A DNA stretch of 64,000 nucleotides from Guyanagaster necrorhizus (lineage: Eukaryota > Basidiomycota > Agaricomycetes > Agaricales > Physalacriaceae): NCBI RefSeq assembly GCF_019112545.1, contig NW_025064900.1, forward strand, positions 141,897 through 205,896. Direction: 5' to 3'. The stretch's first letter is position 1, and every line of letters begins with the position of its first letter. This document shows, piece after piece, positions 1 through 12,616 of this stretch. A program made the position numbers and the translations under genes. Below the pieces are notes generated by a model, which saw nothing but the letters and a program-made list of their open reading frames with translations, was not told where the DNA came from and did not search any database.

Positions 1-3000
1 TCTCATGAAAAACACGTTTCCAGTGGACATATGGCGACGTAGTGAGGTGCGAACCACGCAGTCTTGCGAATAGATAGTCCCGATAGAATATGCTATTAAA
101 GCAAGGGGCGCCTCCGAATAGTGTACGACAAACTTGGTAACGACAGCACAGCTTTTGTAGTCGTCACCACATCGTTGTGGGAATTGTATCGTTGCTATCC
201 TAATAAATATGATCATCAGTGGTCATCACTTCATGGTATATAGAGATGAAAAGGCTGTGGCGTGTATAGAGGAAGAGATCCAGTACTGCCTTCGTGTAGT
301 CGTAAGACAAGCCGACTGGGGAAGTAACCGGTTTCGGTACTTCTCAAGAGAGCAAGATAGCGAGCTTGACAAGAAGGCAGCCGTCCTTTTGCCGTACAGA
401 ATCGTGTAGATCTCACGCCTTTCACAGATTCATCATTCGGCACATTATGCCAGTCGGCCAATACCAGGTATTTGAATATATATCATTATCATCAAGCCAA
501 ATTTCATGAGGTCCTGACCATGCCCGACGTGCCACCAGGAAACGAAAACAAAAATTTTCTGATGGCGAAATGAGCAAGAGTCGGTGAGAATCAATGAAAG
601 GGGTCCAGTAGAACGCTCCGCTCCCATTGTCGCATACAGTGAAGTTTAGCCCAACAATCGAGACGGGAAAGAAACAAACCAAAGCATTAGACCATCGCAG
701 CATCTCCACCCCCATAATGTTGTGAAACGGCGTCAATTGGTGCAAAATCGAGGAAGCTGTGAGCATTGCGTCCGAGGCAGATACCACGTGCCGCCCGCAC
801 GGGATGCCACGTGGTTATTGCCACCTCACTCTTTTCCCCTCATATCAGCACCAACGAATCGAACATTGCCTCAAAGGTCGTCTTCAACCGTACTCATTAT
901 CGTATTTTTATAATTGTCAGGACACACTGATGCGCGAAAATTTCCGGGTACTGGACAACAGTACAATATTTCTCTGATTATCCGTAACTTATTGTGACCT
1001 AGCATTTTGTAGTCGTTAGGTACCGACAGCTGGTTTTTCAATGGGTAAGTGCCCCCCTCGCATATTATTCCTAGAGTTGACAAGGATGTCAATAAGGCCC
1101 CGTTCTTTGCTTGAGTCCTACGGACCCTTCAATCTTCATACAACTCAGATTCTGCGGCGTGTCAGCATATAACAGATTATTAGCTGTTCCTCGCTCATTC
1201 CACCAAGTACAACTAGAGAAATTAATGTTACAGGCATCGGCCTATTTCACAATTGTGTGTTTACTTCGATTTACTAGACTCGGAAACGTTGCATTCAGAC
1301 ACACATCTATCCTGACAAGCGGACTTGTGGCTGCATCGAATCGACGGCGACGCAGGAATATGCTCCAATTTTATAGGAGAAAGGTTCTGTACCCGCAACG
1401 CGCGACCGGCACGAAAGGTCCGTGAGTGATATCTCCCATCGGCGATAATGAACATATGTTTCAGCAATTGAGCAGACGACCAAACCGCTGCCGTTGGCAT
1501 TGACGTGTGACGTCCTCCCCAAGAAGTCATATTCTCCTTGGTATGTCATTCTTTGGCGTTTCCTGCATTCAAATAGCTGACCGCTATCATACATTATGAT
1601 GAAAAGACACCTGGGTAGCCATGTCTTCCATGACCACCTGAGCGGGTGTCCGGAGCGGTGAGGACATCTGGTTATCATATTTTACTCCGATCTTAGGAGA
1701 GGATAGAGAGTATCTCGTTTTCTTTGGATAGACCGCCGTTTCCATCTCGGATGATAACGAAACTAGCTTGGATGCCTGCGGCCAAGTCGGCGAGTGCTTC
1801 ATCGTACAGAAAACCTTATTCCCCAATGGACTGGATCTGGTCTTGATGGAAGGTCGCTATCGCGCTGGCTCTATACGGATGCTGCCGTGTGCGAAGTTAA
1901 TTTAGCACTTTCTTTACCCCAAGGGGCAGTGGCCTCACGGCCATCCATCCCTTATCGTCTTGGCGTCAAGACACAAGGTCTTTTGCGGATTATCCTAGAA
2001 AGCCAGTGGTCTTTGGAGACAGGCCTTTATTCCTATGAACCACTGCCCGCTGACCACGGCGAAATCTAGACGTGATATTATTAGGTGACATTGGTTCCAT
2101 TCGACTGGACGAGTTCTACCCTACATATTTCTCCCTCGAGTGCTTGGTCACCTTAGTATCTTCTATCTCTACTGTCATATGCCCCGCTCAGGCTAAACAT
2201 TCTCTGACTCGGTTCTATCAACCGTTATTTTCAATCTCACATCCTACGGAACAGCGGGGTCTCTGTCTGCTCTTCGAGCACTTTACCGGCCTTGATTGTG
2301 CCATATGTCATATGTCTTTACTGGGAAATATTGAAACCAATAGTGAGTGACACATTCTCTGTTCGAAACCGCGTTTTCTGATATCGGATAAGATACCGGT
2401 GTTTTGCGAAGAATACCGCGACGAGAAGCCGGATCTTCGAGCTACTTTCTTATTTTACGATATGTTCCGATTGAAGTGAAGCGAATATTCTCATATGCTA
2501 CGCTTCAGTGCTCCCGATTGTCTTCCATTCCTAAAACTCGACATAGCGAATAGACCGCAACCTCATCCTTCTAATCAGCCTAGAGGCACAACCGACCAGA
2601 GATATAAACCAAAGTTTGCTTTACGGCTTCTCTCTGTGACTGTTCTATGAATCACCAGACCCTTCCTCCCCTCGGCCCCATTTCCGTGTCTCGAAGGTCT
2701 TAAATTAAATATGAAGAAGGAAGAAGCCGAGTCTAAATCCCAGTTCCAGCTCCACAGCAGACGATAGGTTCAATTTCCGAGGACGAAATAGCTCCCGTTG
2801 TCGCCATATTTGGCTCTAGTATTGTTGTTGCAGAGCCTCCATGAATACAAGGGCGTCAAATTCGTAACAACCAATTATCTTCCCATCATAAAAAGCAGTC
2901 GGATGACTAGATCAGCGATCAGGAGCTATTAATACTTAGGGCGCAGCAGCCTCCACAGTCCAGAAACACATCCGTGGTATCGGATTTCCAACCCCCTTTC

Positions 3001-3178
3001 AAGGATCCACTGAACGTTGCCGAGGGTACCCAGCTGATCACAAACGTCGCCCCAGAGCAACCGCGCGGGCCGAGAATTTTTGAAAAAGAAACGAAGCGGA
3101 CCGGATTTCCGGTGTTCTGACCGTTGTGGATCGCAACCCCAAATCCATCAGTTTCAGTATTTAGGCACGGCTGCTGGG
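1..3178. other. No recognisable gene
   Basis: Both strands were read for known families and none was found. Open frames are short (up to about 120 codons), overlap on opposite strands and show no motif, signal peptide or convincing exon chain. CpG content looks ordinary, so this is not the decayed transposon type of sequence seen further right. A degenerate or lineage-specific gene could still be hidden, for example in the 121-codon minus frame at 422-787, but I cannot support one. Confidence 0.4.
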
Positions 3179-3186
3179 TATTTAAA
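3179..3186 (+). promoter_or_regulatory. TATA-like box of the inositol oxygenase gene
   Basis: The octamer tatttaaa lies 40 bp upstream of the chosen ATG at 3226, a plausible core-promoter spacing for a fungal gene. Assignment rests only on sequence and position. Confidence 0.4.
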
Positions 3187-3225
3187 GACGTACAAGCTGA
3201 TTGCCCTCGGAGTCAAATTTCTGCC

Positions 3226-4558
3226 ATGTCGACCATCTCGAACAATTTTGACGCCATTTCGGATGCCGTAGACAGAGGTAGACGCTAATCGATTTATTGA
3301 ACCGACGAACGCTGACTGCTAGAGCGTTATCAGTAAACATTCTCAAGGGGACAGCTAATGTCTGGGACAGTCAATCCGAGTTCGACGAAGGTCTCGACAA
3401 GACACGGTTCCGACAGTACGCCAACGCATGCGACCGCGTTAAAGGATTTTATCAGGAACAGCATGGTATGTCTGTCAACAGAGATTTCTCAGAGCTACCC
3501 CTCTTAGTCATGCTATTTTAGAGAAGCAGACCGTGCATTTTAACCTCGAGGCGCGCGCAAACTTGAAGAACAATGTACGTGCGAGAATGGGTGCGTTACA
3601 GGATAGCGTTTTGAATTGTCAATGACACCGACAGCCTAGGCGTATGGGAGGCTCTCGAGCTCCTCAACACTCTCATAGACGAGTCGGATCCCGACGTACT
3701 TCCCCCACCCCCTGACTGCTCCCGCCCCGACCCATTAACCCTCCCCACAGATTGATCTCTCCCAAATCGACCACCTCCTGCAAACCGCCGAGTCCATTCG
3801 TCGTGACGGCAAACCCGAGTGGATGCAAGTCACAGGTCTTGTACATGATTTGGGGAAACTGCTTTTCCTTTTCGGTTCAGAGTGAGTTGGTTGCCTATGT
3901 CTAGGACGCGTGCCTAATTTTGATATATATCATCACATCAGGGGTCAGTGGGATGTTGTTGGTGTGCGTTGCTAGCTTTCCATGTGTCTTGATACTGATG
4001 TCTGTCATATACATACAGGATACATTCGTCGTGGGATGCCGTTTCTCTGACAAGATCATCTACCCTGAGACCTTCAAGGCGAACCCAGACTCCTCCCACC
4101 CTGTTTATTCAACCCACTATGGGATGTACGAGCCGCACTGTGGGCTGGACAATGTCATGCTCTCGTGGGGACATGACGAGGTCTGGATCTTATTCGTTCA
4201 TGGGAATTATGGTTTCGCTAACAGCGGCCCTTGTAGTATCTCTACAATGTTCTCAAAGACCAGTCTTCTTTGCCAAAGGAAGGCCTTGCTATGATCAGAT
4301 ACCACAGTTTCTACCCGTACGTTACGTTTGTCTCCATATCTGGCACCGTTGACCCTGACAATGAGCATCAGATGGCACCGTGAGGGAGCGTACTCCCATC
4401 TTACCAACGAAGAAGATGAAAAGTGTCTCGCCGCTGTTCGAGCTTTCAACCCATACGACTTGTACAGCAAAAGCGATACTCCCGTGGGCGTAGAGGCGGT
4501 CAAGCCTTACTATCAAGCCCTGATTGCCAAATATTTCCCGCCTGTTATCAATTGGTAA
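3226..4558 (+). CDS. MIOX: Myo-inositol oxygenase (EC 1.13.99.1), 9 exons, intact
   Basis: Cytosolic di-iron enzyme that cleaves myo-inositol with O2 to D-glucuronate, the first step of inositol catabolism. I read nine exons: 3226-3277, 3334-3465, 3522-3590, 3640-3695, 3751-3881, 3942-3963, 4019-4180, 4237-4316 and 4372-4558. They total 891 nt (296 aa plus TAA), a normal length for fungal MIOX. All eight introns are GT-AG, 49-60 nt, and splice in frame. The iron ligands of the family are visible: H111 (IDHLLQTAE), H135 and D136 (GLVHDLGK), H206 (SWGHDE), H231 ([10 protein letters not shown]) and D264 (NPYDLYSK). The C-terminus ends PPVINW, typical of the family. The ATG at 3226 was chosen because exon 1 splices in frame to the conserved N-terminal VNILK region. 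No signal peptide or membrane segment is seen, and no inositol-pathway partner lies nearby. Only the exact start is somewhat uncertain. Confidence 0.95.
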
Positions 4559-5689
4559 ATGTAGCACTGTAGATCGGGAGCCCATTTCGGGTAGTATGCC
4601 ATCGACAAGGAGAGGGAGAATTTATGCGATAGTTTTTCTTGTTCATATTTAGTGTCACTTATGGCTAGTAGTACGAATCTTTTCTTCTGAAAACAGCGCG
4701 GCTTTCGCTGGAGATAGTTTCATTCGTTAGGGCGGAAACGAAGCCTTATAATGAGAGCAGCGTCTTCTGTAATAAGCTCCAAAACAGGTGGCAATCGCAC
4801 TAGTTAAAAGTGATATACACCTAAGTCTCCAATGATGTTTGCTCCACGGCACAAGAATCAACTTTCCCAGTCCGTTTTCAGCGGTGACGCCTAAGAGCCG
4901 TTCCCTGGATAGTATTGCATTGTATTTCGAGGCGCAACGTCCCGAAAAGTGGCCTGTTTTACCGCATCTGAGCGCTCAGTGACGGGAACTTCTCTGCACA
5001 ACTAGGATGACTATACACGAGATCATGTATGCGAGGCTCACCACACGGAGTCTAATGATTGACGTGATATTGGAGTTGCAAATGTGCCTGTAGTCAGGAC
5101 CCTTATTTCTCCATGGACATATATTATTTACACTTTATTTTATTTTATTTTACCTGTCTATGTACATGCTTGCTATATACATATAGTATATATGTCGTAG
5201 TTGTATTCCGCACCTCAGATGTATCTCTCACATTCCGAGTGCGTGTATGACTTATCTTATTAATTAGATATCTGCACAACACTCTAACACGCGTATTACA
5301 TGAAAATTGGGTATATGTAAATGCAGGTACTAGTGGACCTTACGCGATACTAAGGCGAGGGCTTGAACGTTGATGCATTAAATGGTAGCTGCGACGCCAA
5401 TGTCCGATCCGTTCCCACGATCCGGCAAACATCTTGGACGCAACGAAGTTGAGCGAGCCATAGTGAATATGGAATACATAGTGTTCATAACTGCCGCCAA
5501 GGAACATGGACCAGTGTAGGATATGCCGACACCCAGTGCGATGATTCGTAGAAGTCTAGCGTTGGAAAAAAAGTATAGAACCAGCAATATCACGACATAT
5601 TCTTACCCCAGAAAGAGCCCCCTTTTAAATGCATCCGATCTGAGAAATAACTGTTGGGCAGTTGAATCATCTCTTCGGTTTACCACGTC
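4559..5689. other. Intergenic, no gene seen
   Basis: Downstream of the inositol oxygenase there are only short frames without family motifs. A TTTTA-type simple repeat lies at about 5130-5152 and AT-rich tracts at 5100-5300. I see no RNA gene or mobile-element ends. Confidence 0.4.
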
Positions 5690-6143
5690 CTTTGCCCACC
5701 CTCTGCCTTACGTCATCGAACAAGTCCTGGAAGATCCTCCCTGTAATCACCGCGGCTATCGTCATTCATGCCTTCTTCCTCGTCTGCATCCTCGCCCCTA
5801 ACTCACTCAAAATCGGATGAACATCTCCCAGAAACGCCCTCCCTCTTCGTACCGATGACCATCTTCTTCATTGGACTTTGGGGCCGAGTCCAACGTGTCG
5901 TCAAGCAATTTCATCTTGATGAACCAGACGGAGAGGACGTTCAGTCAGAATTGGAGGATCATTGCAATAGAACGTTACGGTTGCGCTGATCAGTTCGGAT
6001 TAGAATACCACGATGGCGGAAGTGTCGGTGGCGCAGGATCTGCTGGTGTGCGTGTGTATCATTCACAGAGGCTGTGGATCATCTACGACCCGGAACTACA
6101 AGTTAGAAGGGGGTACTTGGAAGACGAGCAGAGAGAAGATTGA
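5690..6143 (+). other. Possible unrecognised gene fragment
   Basis: Frames on the plus strand look gene-like but do not join into one reading frame. One frame near 5725-5810 gives a hydrophobic stretch resembling a membrane segment. A 90-codon frame at 5871-6143 ends in a hydrophilic tail rich in Glu, Asp and Arg. GT and AG sites are present, but no exon chain gave a family I recognise. It may be a decayed host gene or chance open frames. Confidence 0.2.
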
Positions 6144-6416
6144 GAGACAGGTCATTGCTGCAGTATGATGGGCAGGGCTTGGATTATCTGAACCTTTTTC
6201 ATGTATTTCGGCTTGCCAAGGTTGGTACGGATGGAAGTGGACCTTGAGCAGAATTAAGACTGACTGTTACACAAGGAATGAAATTAAGGTTTTCCTGGAG
6301 AGTCCGACTCAAAACCATACTGGAGCAGAGCTTGGGAATACTCATTTATACGCAGACATAGAATGAAAGGGAAAGTACAGTTCTCGGTTAATTATCGTAC
6401 AAGATCTACCACGACA

Positions 6417-7713
6417 CTATCCCTTTGTAGTATCCATACTGAACGTCTTAATTTCGGCCTTGTTTCTCTCGATCTTCTCTATCAACGCCCCATGGATCCC
6501 AGCTTTATGGTTGGCGGCCCTTTCCATATCCTTATCTTTGTACCACAACTCAACTTGAAGCAACAGCAATTCATTATCGCTGCTCAATCGTTGTCCCAAG
6601 TCTTTCCACGCTGCGACCTCGATATCAGGGCCAGCATCAAGAATGTATACCGGGATACTAAAGTACATTGTACAACGTTGAATCCCCAGGGCTGCATAGT
6701 CAAGCTGTGGCCGAATGGGCAAACCGGCAAAATTATCGATGGTCATGCGTTCCACAATGCGATTGCTTTTGAGAAGGGCGGTCACTGAAACATGCGATAT
6801 CAGACCAGGGGACAGATGTAAATTAGGTCATATACACTCATCCCGGCCGAAATGTATATTGCGAACACTAGGGACGGACAATAAGGTCTTCAGAGTACCA
6901 AGGTATCTCTCTGTCCCTTGCTGTGCCGACGACGGTCTTTCCGTGGAAGTAGATATCACATTCAAGGAGTGTAGTTCACCTAGGTCTGCAGCCTCCATCA
7001 TTTACATAACCCTACATATATCCTCCTGGCTCATGTTCTTCATGGATAGATCGCACAGATGTGTGAGATCGGTCTTTGTGACCTAGCGAAGAGGAATTGG
7101 TTCTGCTTTTTGTAGCCGCATCTTGTCCAGAACCAAGTTTCTCAAGTCAGGGGAATGGCTGAGAATCACTTTCATTGCCTCAGGTTCGACTTTTGATATC
7201 GATGATAGAAAAATCTTCAACCATGAATAGGACGTCCAAATTTTTACTAGGGTCTTTAGTTATAGAACCGATGCGTCCAGTGCGTGTGCGGGTAATATTG
7301 ATGTATTGAAAGTGTGCCAGGATATATGACCATAACCACAGATCAATATTTGTCGACGTAACAATGAGATGGCCGATATTGAATTTGGAGTACGACCAAA
7401 GCTGAGAGCATGCGGACTTGTCGACAATAGTTATCATGTGTAATGACACTGTGCAAAGACTATCAAAAGTCCTAAGTCCGTCTCCCAGAATCAAGGTCTC
7501 CAGCTGCCCGATATTCTGGAATTCCACATTCTCGATGCGGAGGGAGGAATAATTGCGCAGGTGAGGAAAGTTCTGACATTCAGAGAGGAAGGATAGGATG
7601 CTGTCGAGAGTGTGAAATTCTAATTCTCCGTTGTGATCAGGTCTTCGACCCACACTGGTGAGATGGGAATGGGGAGAAGTGAGAGACGCCATGCGCAGGG
7701 AAAATAAAATCAA
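6417..7713 (-). pseudogene. LRR-like (F-box-type) protein remnant, copy a
   Basis: Minus-strand frames at 7713-7180, about 7190-6820 and 6785-6417 line up as one gene read right to left. They show the Leu-rich spacing common in basidiomycete F-box/LRR-like proteins (for example SPDLRNLVLDKM followed by LTHLCDLSM and ELHSLNV). A C-terminal block follows that is rich in Trp, Lys and Glu (LWYKDKDME, HGALIEKIE). I see no F-box motif at the N-terminus. Stops fall inside the aligned region (near 7085 and 7010), so it is probably inactive unless introns remove them. The paralogue at 18214-18990 preserves the same segments. Function is unknown; such proteins usually recruit substrates to SCF ubiquitin ligases. 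Confidence 0.5.
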
Positions 7714-7908
7714 TGAGGAAATAGCGGATGATAAAGCAGGTGAGCGTCCATAGCCCTTATATACGCGTTATGTTCAGTCAGCTGCTTGTGATGTGTAGCG
7801 TTAGCGAGAGTGAGTAGTTATCCGAAAACGACCAGATCCCACATTTCGACACCTTATTGAATTGAACGTAATGGGAAATAGAAACATAACAACGTTGGAA
7901 GGAAAGAA

Positions 7909-7947
7909 GATGCGGCACTTTTTGTCGGTGGCGCGTTGTTATCTCTC
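7909..7947 (+). repeat. Short motif unit 1 (tgcggcac...ggtggcgcgttgtta)
   Basis: Related ~35-bp units occur at 7909, 8239, 19229 and 19589, always as a gc-rich/ggtggcgc pair around a T-rich core (ttttgt). Each duplication copy carries two units about 330-360 bp apart in the same orientation. The halves are partly self-complementary (gcacc versus ggtgg). They lie upstream of the LRR-like gene on its own strand. Confidence 0.5.
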
Positions 7948-8238
7948 CGTTTTCAACGTCCCACGTACGATTAAAAGTAGTTCGCAAAGAAGAATACCTC
8001 AAAATAAAAGAAGTGCCGTCGCAGTACTCAACCGTTAGGTCTATCCGAGCGTTAACTTTCCCAGGATCTTGGATACGAGCCACACCGCTAAACACGACAG
8101 ACCGGACAAGGAGATGTATCATTAACTCTTAAGGAATGTGATGTTAGAACTACCAAAGATCATAGTTTGCCACCAAATTGAGACAGTTCAATAACAGAAT
8201 AGAAAATCATTGGAAGTTGTCACGCAACAACAAAAGAA

Positions 8239-8275
8239 AATGCCGCACCTTTTGTTTGGTGGCGCATTATTACAT
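8239..8275 (+). repeat. Short motif unit 2 (tgccgcacc...ggtggcgcatta)
   Basis: Second unit of the motif in duplication copy a. The core is tgccgcacc, a T-rich spacer, then ggtggcgca, a near inverted repeat able to form a small stem. The matching unit in copy b at about 19589 has lost part of the left arm. Confidence 0.5.
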
Positions 8276-8394
8276 CCCGGTCGACTGTCGCTAGTGACCT
8301 ATGGAATATAATACAGAATGACCTGAATACCCTCGGTATAATACATCCACGACGTGACCAGAGGTTATAAGCGACGGTTGTGGCAAATGAAGGA

Positions 8395-9362
8395 ACGTCA
8401 CAGTACGATGGACAAATCGATATATACCTCCTTCCTCAGTGCGCACGAACACGACATCAAGATTCCTAGCAACCCATCATGTAGACCAACCAAGTGATGC
8501 AGCGAAAGATGGATGAGATACCAACTCTCATCCACTCCCAGCCTTCTGGTGGCGCAGATTCTGTTGGAATTGTTTGAATTCAAATTAAGAAGAACAGACG
8601 ATCAATGCGTACTCGCAAAGGTGACTGAAACACCTCTGACCTCCGTTCTAAACATAAAATAATTCACGAAAAGACTAATGCCGAAAAAATGTTTACTCCA
8701 TGGAGACACAACAGGAAAAGGTGTGAAACTTACTAGTCTTTGTGTCACCTTAAGAGCCTGAATAGCAGAGGAATCGTGTGCCCATTGATATTGAAGAATT
8801 TAGTGGCTATATGGAAAGTAAACAAGAAATGCACACTTCGAAGGAAGGATGGGACTGAGAAAATATGGATGCATTTCGTCTTCATGAGGCTCGATATGAA
8901 ACGACCGGAGGTGGGGATCACGGCCAGCTGTGGAAGGAAATGTGCAGTGATTGCACCTGCCGCTACCTAGATATAATAACCAACGAAATGGCTGAACGCA
9001 AAGCTGAAAATCGCGTACGCTGAGTGAGGTTATCCAGAACCTAAGTATATCCGTGGACGACGGCATGAGGATGACAGCACACGCTGTATTTTGTGTGGTA
9101 CGCACGGTACATCAGATATGATTGTGCAGTGACCACTTCTCCGCAGAGGTCCACTTTTCCATAACATTAAAAAGGGATGTATAATCTAGAAAAATAAACT
9201 ACAGAACGACGAAACTCACATGGAGACTTCATTAGCCGCAACATCGATTCGTGACTCTGAAAGACCATAGAGGGAAACCGTGTCGTTCCTGAAGAGTCCA
9301 TGATAAATGCTGTTTGCTTCTAATCCGGCTGCTTGAATAGCGGAAGCGGCCCGTAGGTCCAG
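8395..9362 (-). pseudogene. Adenylation-domain fragment, partial copy of the A-T-TE gene
   Basis: This is a direct copy of about 14860-15855. Read from 9362 leftward it gives the ATP-binding signature region (SSGTTRFPS, with Asp replacing the usual preceding His), then GAITAHF..IPTS and a KTKCIHIFSVPSFL core, with frameshifts between the pieces. It lacks the start, the rest of the A domain, and the T and TE domains, so it is a fragment. Its left edge meets duplication I at about 8400. The signature here and in the 21.5-kb copy has SGTT, where the long copy has SETT, so the fragments preserve the older residue. Confidence 0.65.
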
Positions 9363-9829
9363 CAATGGTATAAAATGTCTAGTATTTTGAATATAAGAAT
9401 CATCAGACGGTCTGTACCTGCATTAAGCCCTCACAGGATGCTTTTTATACACCTCTAGTATCGTATCGTCTTTCTCCATTAAAGTGGCGACCTCGACCCT
9501 CGACGTTACCGCCAAGGGATCAACGGCGGTATTCTTCCTGTATTGTACAGCCTCGAGATGTACGGTGTGTAGACGGAGCAAATCCCTAACCGGTTCTTGC
9601 CACGTGCGTGGACCGGCCTGGATCTTCGGCATTCGAGTCCCGCGTTAATAATCTGGCTATGACACCCTGGTAATTCAGCTGAATCCCTGGCGCTGCGCTT
9701 GTGCGTACTCATACTCATCCTGTCTGGTAGTTTTATTTATTGTACACAAGTAATATGCTTTGAAAATACAGCAAAATTTCTTTCCGAGGGTATTTCTCTT
9801 ACTATACGCTTCGGCGGCGTATCACCGCG

Positions 9830-10430
9830 GCCCTTTCCACCAGGCAGGGTATTGTCCCTCCATGTCGCCGCCCTTACGCCAGCAACGAGCCTTCGAGTGT
9901 CCCACCGTACCACAATTTTTACAAGCATTAGAAAACGAGGCAAACGGATCAACTGTCTTCACAGGTTGGGCAGGCTGCGTCGATGTTTGTGTCGGTCCTA
10001 GTCATGCTTCAGTAGTTTTGATCAGCAAGGAGCACCGTCACGCACGAGAGATAACCTTGATATTATGAATCTGAGGGCTAACCTCCAGCCACATATCATC
10101 CTCAATATCAACATACCGTCCAGCGCAGATACCCAACTCATTGGTTTGGATGATCATTGACTCTCTGGCGATACTCGGGAAACGTTGGTGAAGAATAGAG
10201 AGAAAGTTCTGGGAATATCATGAACGTATCATCATCACCGACTTTGGAATGCTCACATCATAATAAGTGGCTTCATGTCTACGGATGAAAACATTTGTGT
10301 CGCCATGCGTAGCGACGATGTACTCCGAAAAAGTGGTCATTGTTGATAGATGTGAGAGAAGAAGGGGAGCCGTGAGAGCCCATATATAAAGCACGGGCTG
10401 CCGCACCCATGGCCTCATCTTGTGACCCAC
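9830..10430 (-). pseudogene. CCHC zinc-knuckle protein fragment
   Basis: Minus-strand pieces run from an ATG near 10346-10430 (MTTFSEYIVATHGD) through RYVDIEDDMWLEVSPQIHNI at about 10130-10070. They reach a zinc knuckle CKNCGTVGHSKARCW followed by RKGGDMEGQ and PAWWKGPR at about 9930-9835. The C-x2-C-x4-H-x4-C ligands are complete. Similar knuckles with a GG-(K/D)-xEGQ tail occur in copia-type Gag and in basidiomycete hypothetical proteins, so either origin is possible. Stops and frame changes separate the segments, and a stop follows GPR. Function would be nucleic-acid binding. Confidence 0.4.
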
Positions 10431-12616
10431 AGATAAAGTTCAGATAGATGCCCAAGCATCCCGCAACATTCACCCAGTAATATGCAGGTATCGCCTATAT
10501 ATAGCTCCCGTACCCCCGGTGGCCACATACATTTACCGTTACACGACATATATTTGAACTGTATAACCGTCTCACTGGGTCCAACGAGGAGAATGGCTAC
10601 GATGTAAAATATGCTACCTAATGTATATCACTGCCCACTGGTAATGAGCGATGACTCTTTGAACGGTGATATCCTACTGACCGGGAAACCAAATGGTGAA
10701 TTGGCGAGGAGTGAAATAGAGGAATCGCAAATATGTACTAATACAGACAGAGAAGAAGAAAAGGAAAACAGAGGTGATATAATATACAGGGGGAGGTGCG
10801 AGTGCGAGCAAAAACATCAACAAGAAGATAAAAGAATAAGATTTTACTGCAGTATGACGACGGGGATGACGACGGTGAAATGTGGTGAACGACGGCGAAA
10901 GACGATGTGAAGATGACTCGTAGAGGACTCATTTCGATGTCATCCCCAGCCCGGCACCTGCCAAAATCATGGCAGCTGACTGAGAACAAAATGAGGGCGC
11001 GGCAGAGGTCATCTGAACGCTGGAACACTGAGCCCGCACAGAAGCCTTCGAAAATGCTCCGTATCCACGGAACCCGCAATTACGCCGAACTTGTGTACAG
11101 ACAGTAATCCACTTTGGTCGTCCATATAATCCTTATCGGCGACACTGATTTCATGTATGCGCTGCCTTGATACACAAGGTCCCTTCTGACACCACACCCG
11201 AATGGAGAAGTCGAAGATTAAAACTGAAAATACGTTCGAACTGCATCGCGGGGTCCAAGAGAGGGAAATAGCGCTACGCCATGTATAGCTAAGCTAACAA
11301 CGAATCAACGCTAAAGCCCGCCCTAAATTCGTGATCCCTGCGGGTGCCGGATCTCCTAGTCCAACATCAGGTCAGCATCCAACAAACGACGACGATAACA
11401 TGCTTACGAAGATAGTATCCATCTTGCCACCAGTTGGAAATACCTGGTATAACAGAAATGGTTAGGTCAGTAACTGTGATGGTCGCAGGGAGCAACTTCT
11501 TACAGATAGCCTCCAGAGTACAGTTAGCCATTGCGACAGACCTGTATTACCAGCTATGCGTTTCATGTTTGTCAACGCGAATCATTACAAATATTGGATA
11601 ATAGAAACCCAGGGAAAGAGTAAAGGGAGAAGGAGGGACGACGATGACTTAAGATCAGAGATGGTGGGAGGAACTTTTAAGAGAAGGATCGGATCGGATC
11701 GTATGACATGATCAGTTTGTTGATAAACGCATGGCCCATCAGAAATCAAGGGATGTGCTATATCAGGTACAGACTGATCCATAACACTATGAATGAACTA
11801 TTTAACATGTTCCTGGTATCAGAGAGCAAAATCCGTTGACTATACTATTAAATAAAGGTGATCCCAACACATTTTGCTTTGCATAAAAGCCTCGCCAAAA
11901 CTCTAATTATATTCCAATCACTCTCCCTTGCTTTATGACTGGTGAAAACTAGTCAGGTGTCAGGACTGTTAAGATTATGAATCTTATGATAGTCGCACTA
12001 TTGGGCTTCTATCAGTACCATCTGAATTGCTTACCGGAGAAATGATATCAGTGACATTGCCTCATTCAGCATCAGTCTCTGATCTAGAGAAGATGTGTAC
12101 AATTGCAGTGTGTATTTTATGTATTGGGATGAGTGGTTAGAATCTTACTGCAAGCTATCTGCATATAATATTCATGGAGGATCAACAGTTCATCAAGTTG
12201 AGTATGACTCTCAGGCTTGGAGGTATGGCGGGGATGGGTCAGAAGCATATGGTATTTGGTGCAAGCTTTCCCTGAGATTCACCACGTACAGTGTGTACCT
12301 TACCTTTACCTATGAAAATAAATTATGCTCTTTCATCTCTTGGGCCATATGAGGCAGTCCCGGAAAAAGTACAGTTATAAGTGTACCTCAAGTTTGCTGA
12401 CTCCAATACATGTTGCCTTGCACTTTATCTGTAATAGCCAACGATGGCAATCTCTGCCAATGACATGGGGAATCAGGTCCTCATTGTCCCAATGCGAATG
12501 TAATGTGAAGGACTAAGTATCATAACTCCGTGTAAGACCACCTCCATAACATAGAAGAGCACAGCTAATTTGCAAGTATATTTACTCAACATCCAAGAAT
12601 ACAGTAGAACTTGAGA
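10431..12616. other. No recognisable gene
   Basis: Frames of up to 113 codons are present (for example 10611-10910 plus and 10738-11079 minus) but overlap on opposite strands. They are low in complexity around the gaagaagaaaagg tract at 10750. From about 11820 to 12600 the sequence becomes AT-rich. I found no domain, RNA gene or LTR boundary. Confidence 0.35.

Larger units (their letters stand above)
6276..8400. repeat. Direct duplication I, copy a (LRR-like gene plus upstream DNA)
   Basis: This stretch is collinear with 18074-19755. Shared landmarks include the sequence around 6276 and 18074 (aaggaatgaaattaag), the LRR-like gene remnant, the block after 8128 and 19473 (ttaaggaatgt), and the end near 8400 and 19750 (gcaaatgaaggaa). 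Identity by eye is roughly 70-80% with several indels, so the duplication is old. The right edge abuts the A-domain fragment starting at about 8395. Confidence 0.75.

Noticed and set aside
9737..9952. 71-codon minus ORF
   Set aside because: It is an off-frame shadow of the zinc-knuckle frame on the same strand.
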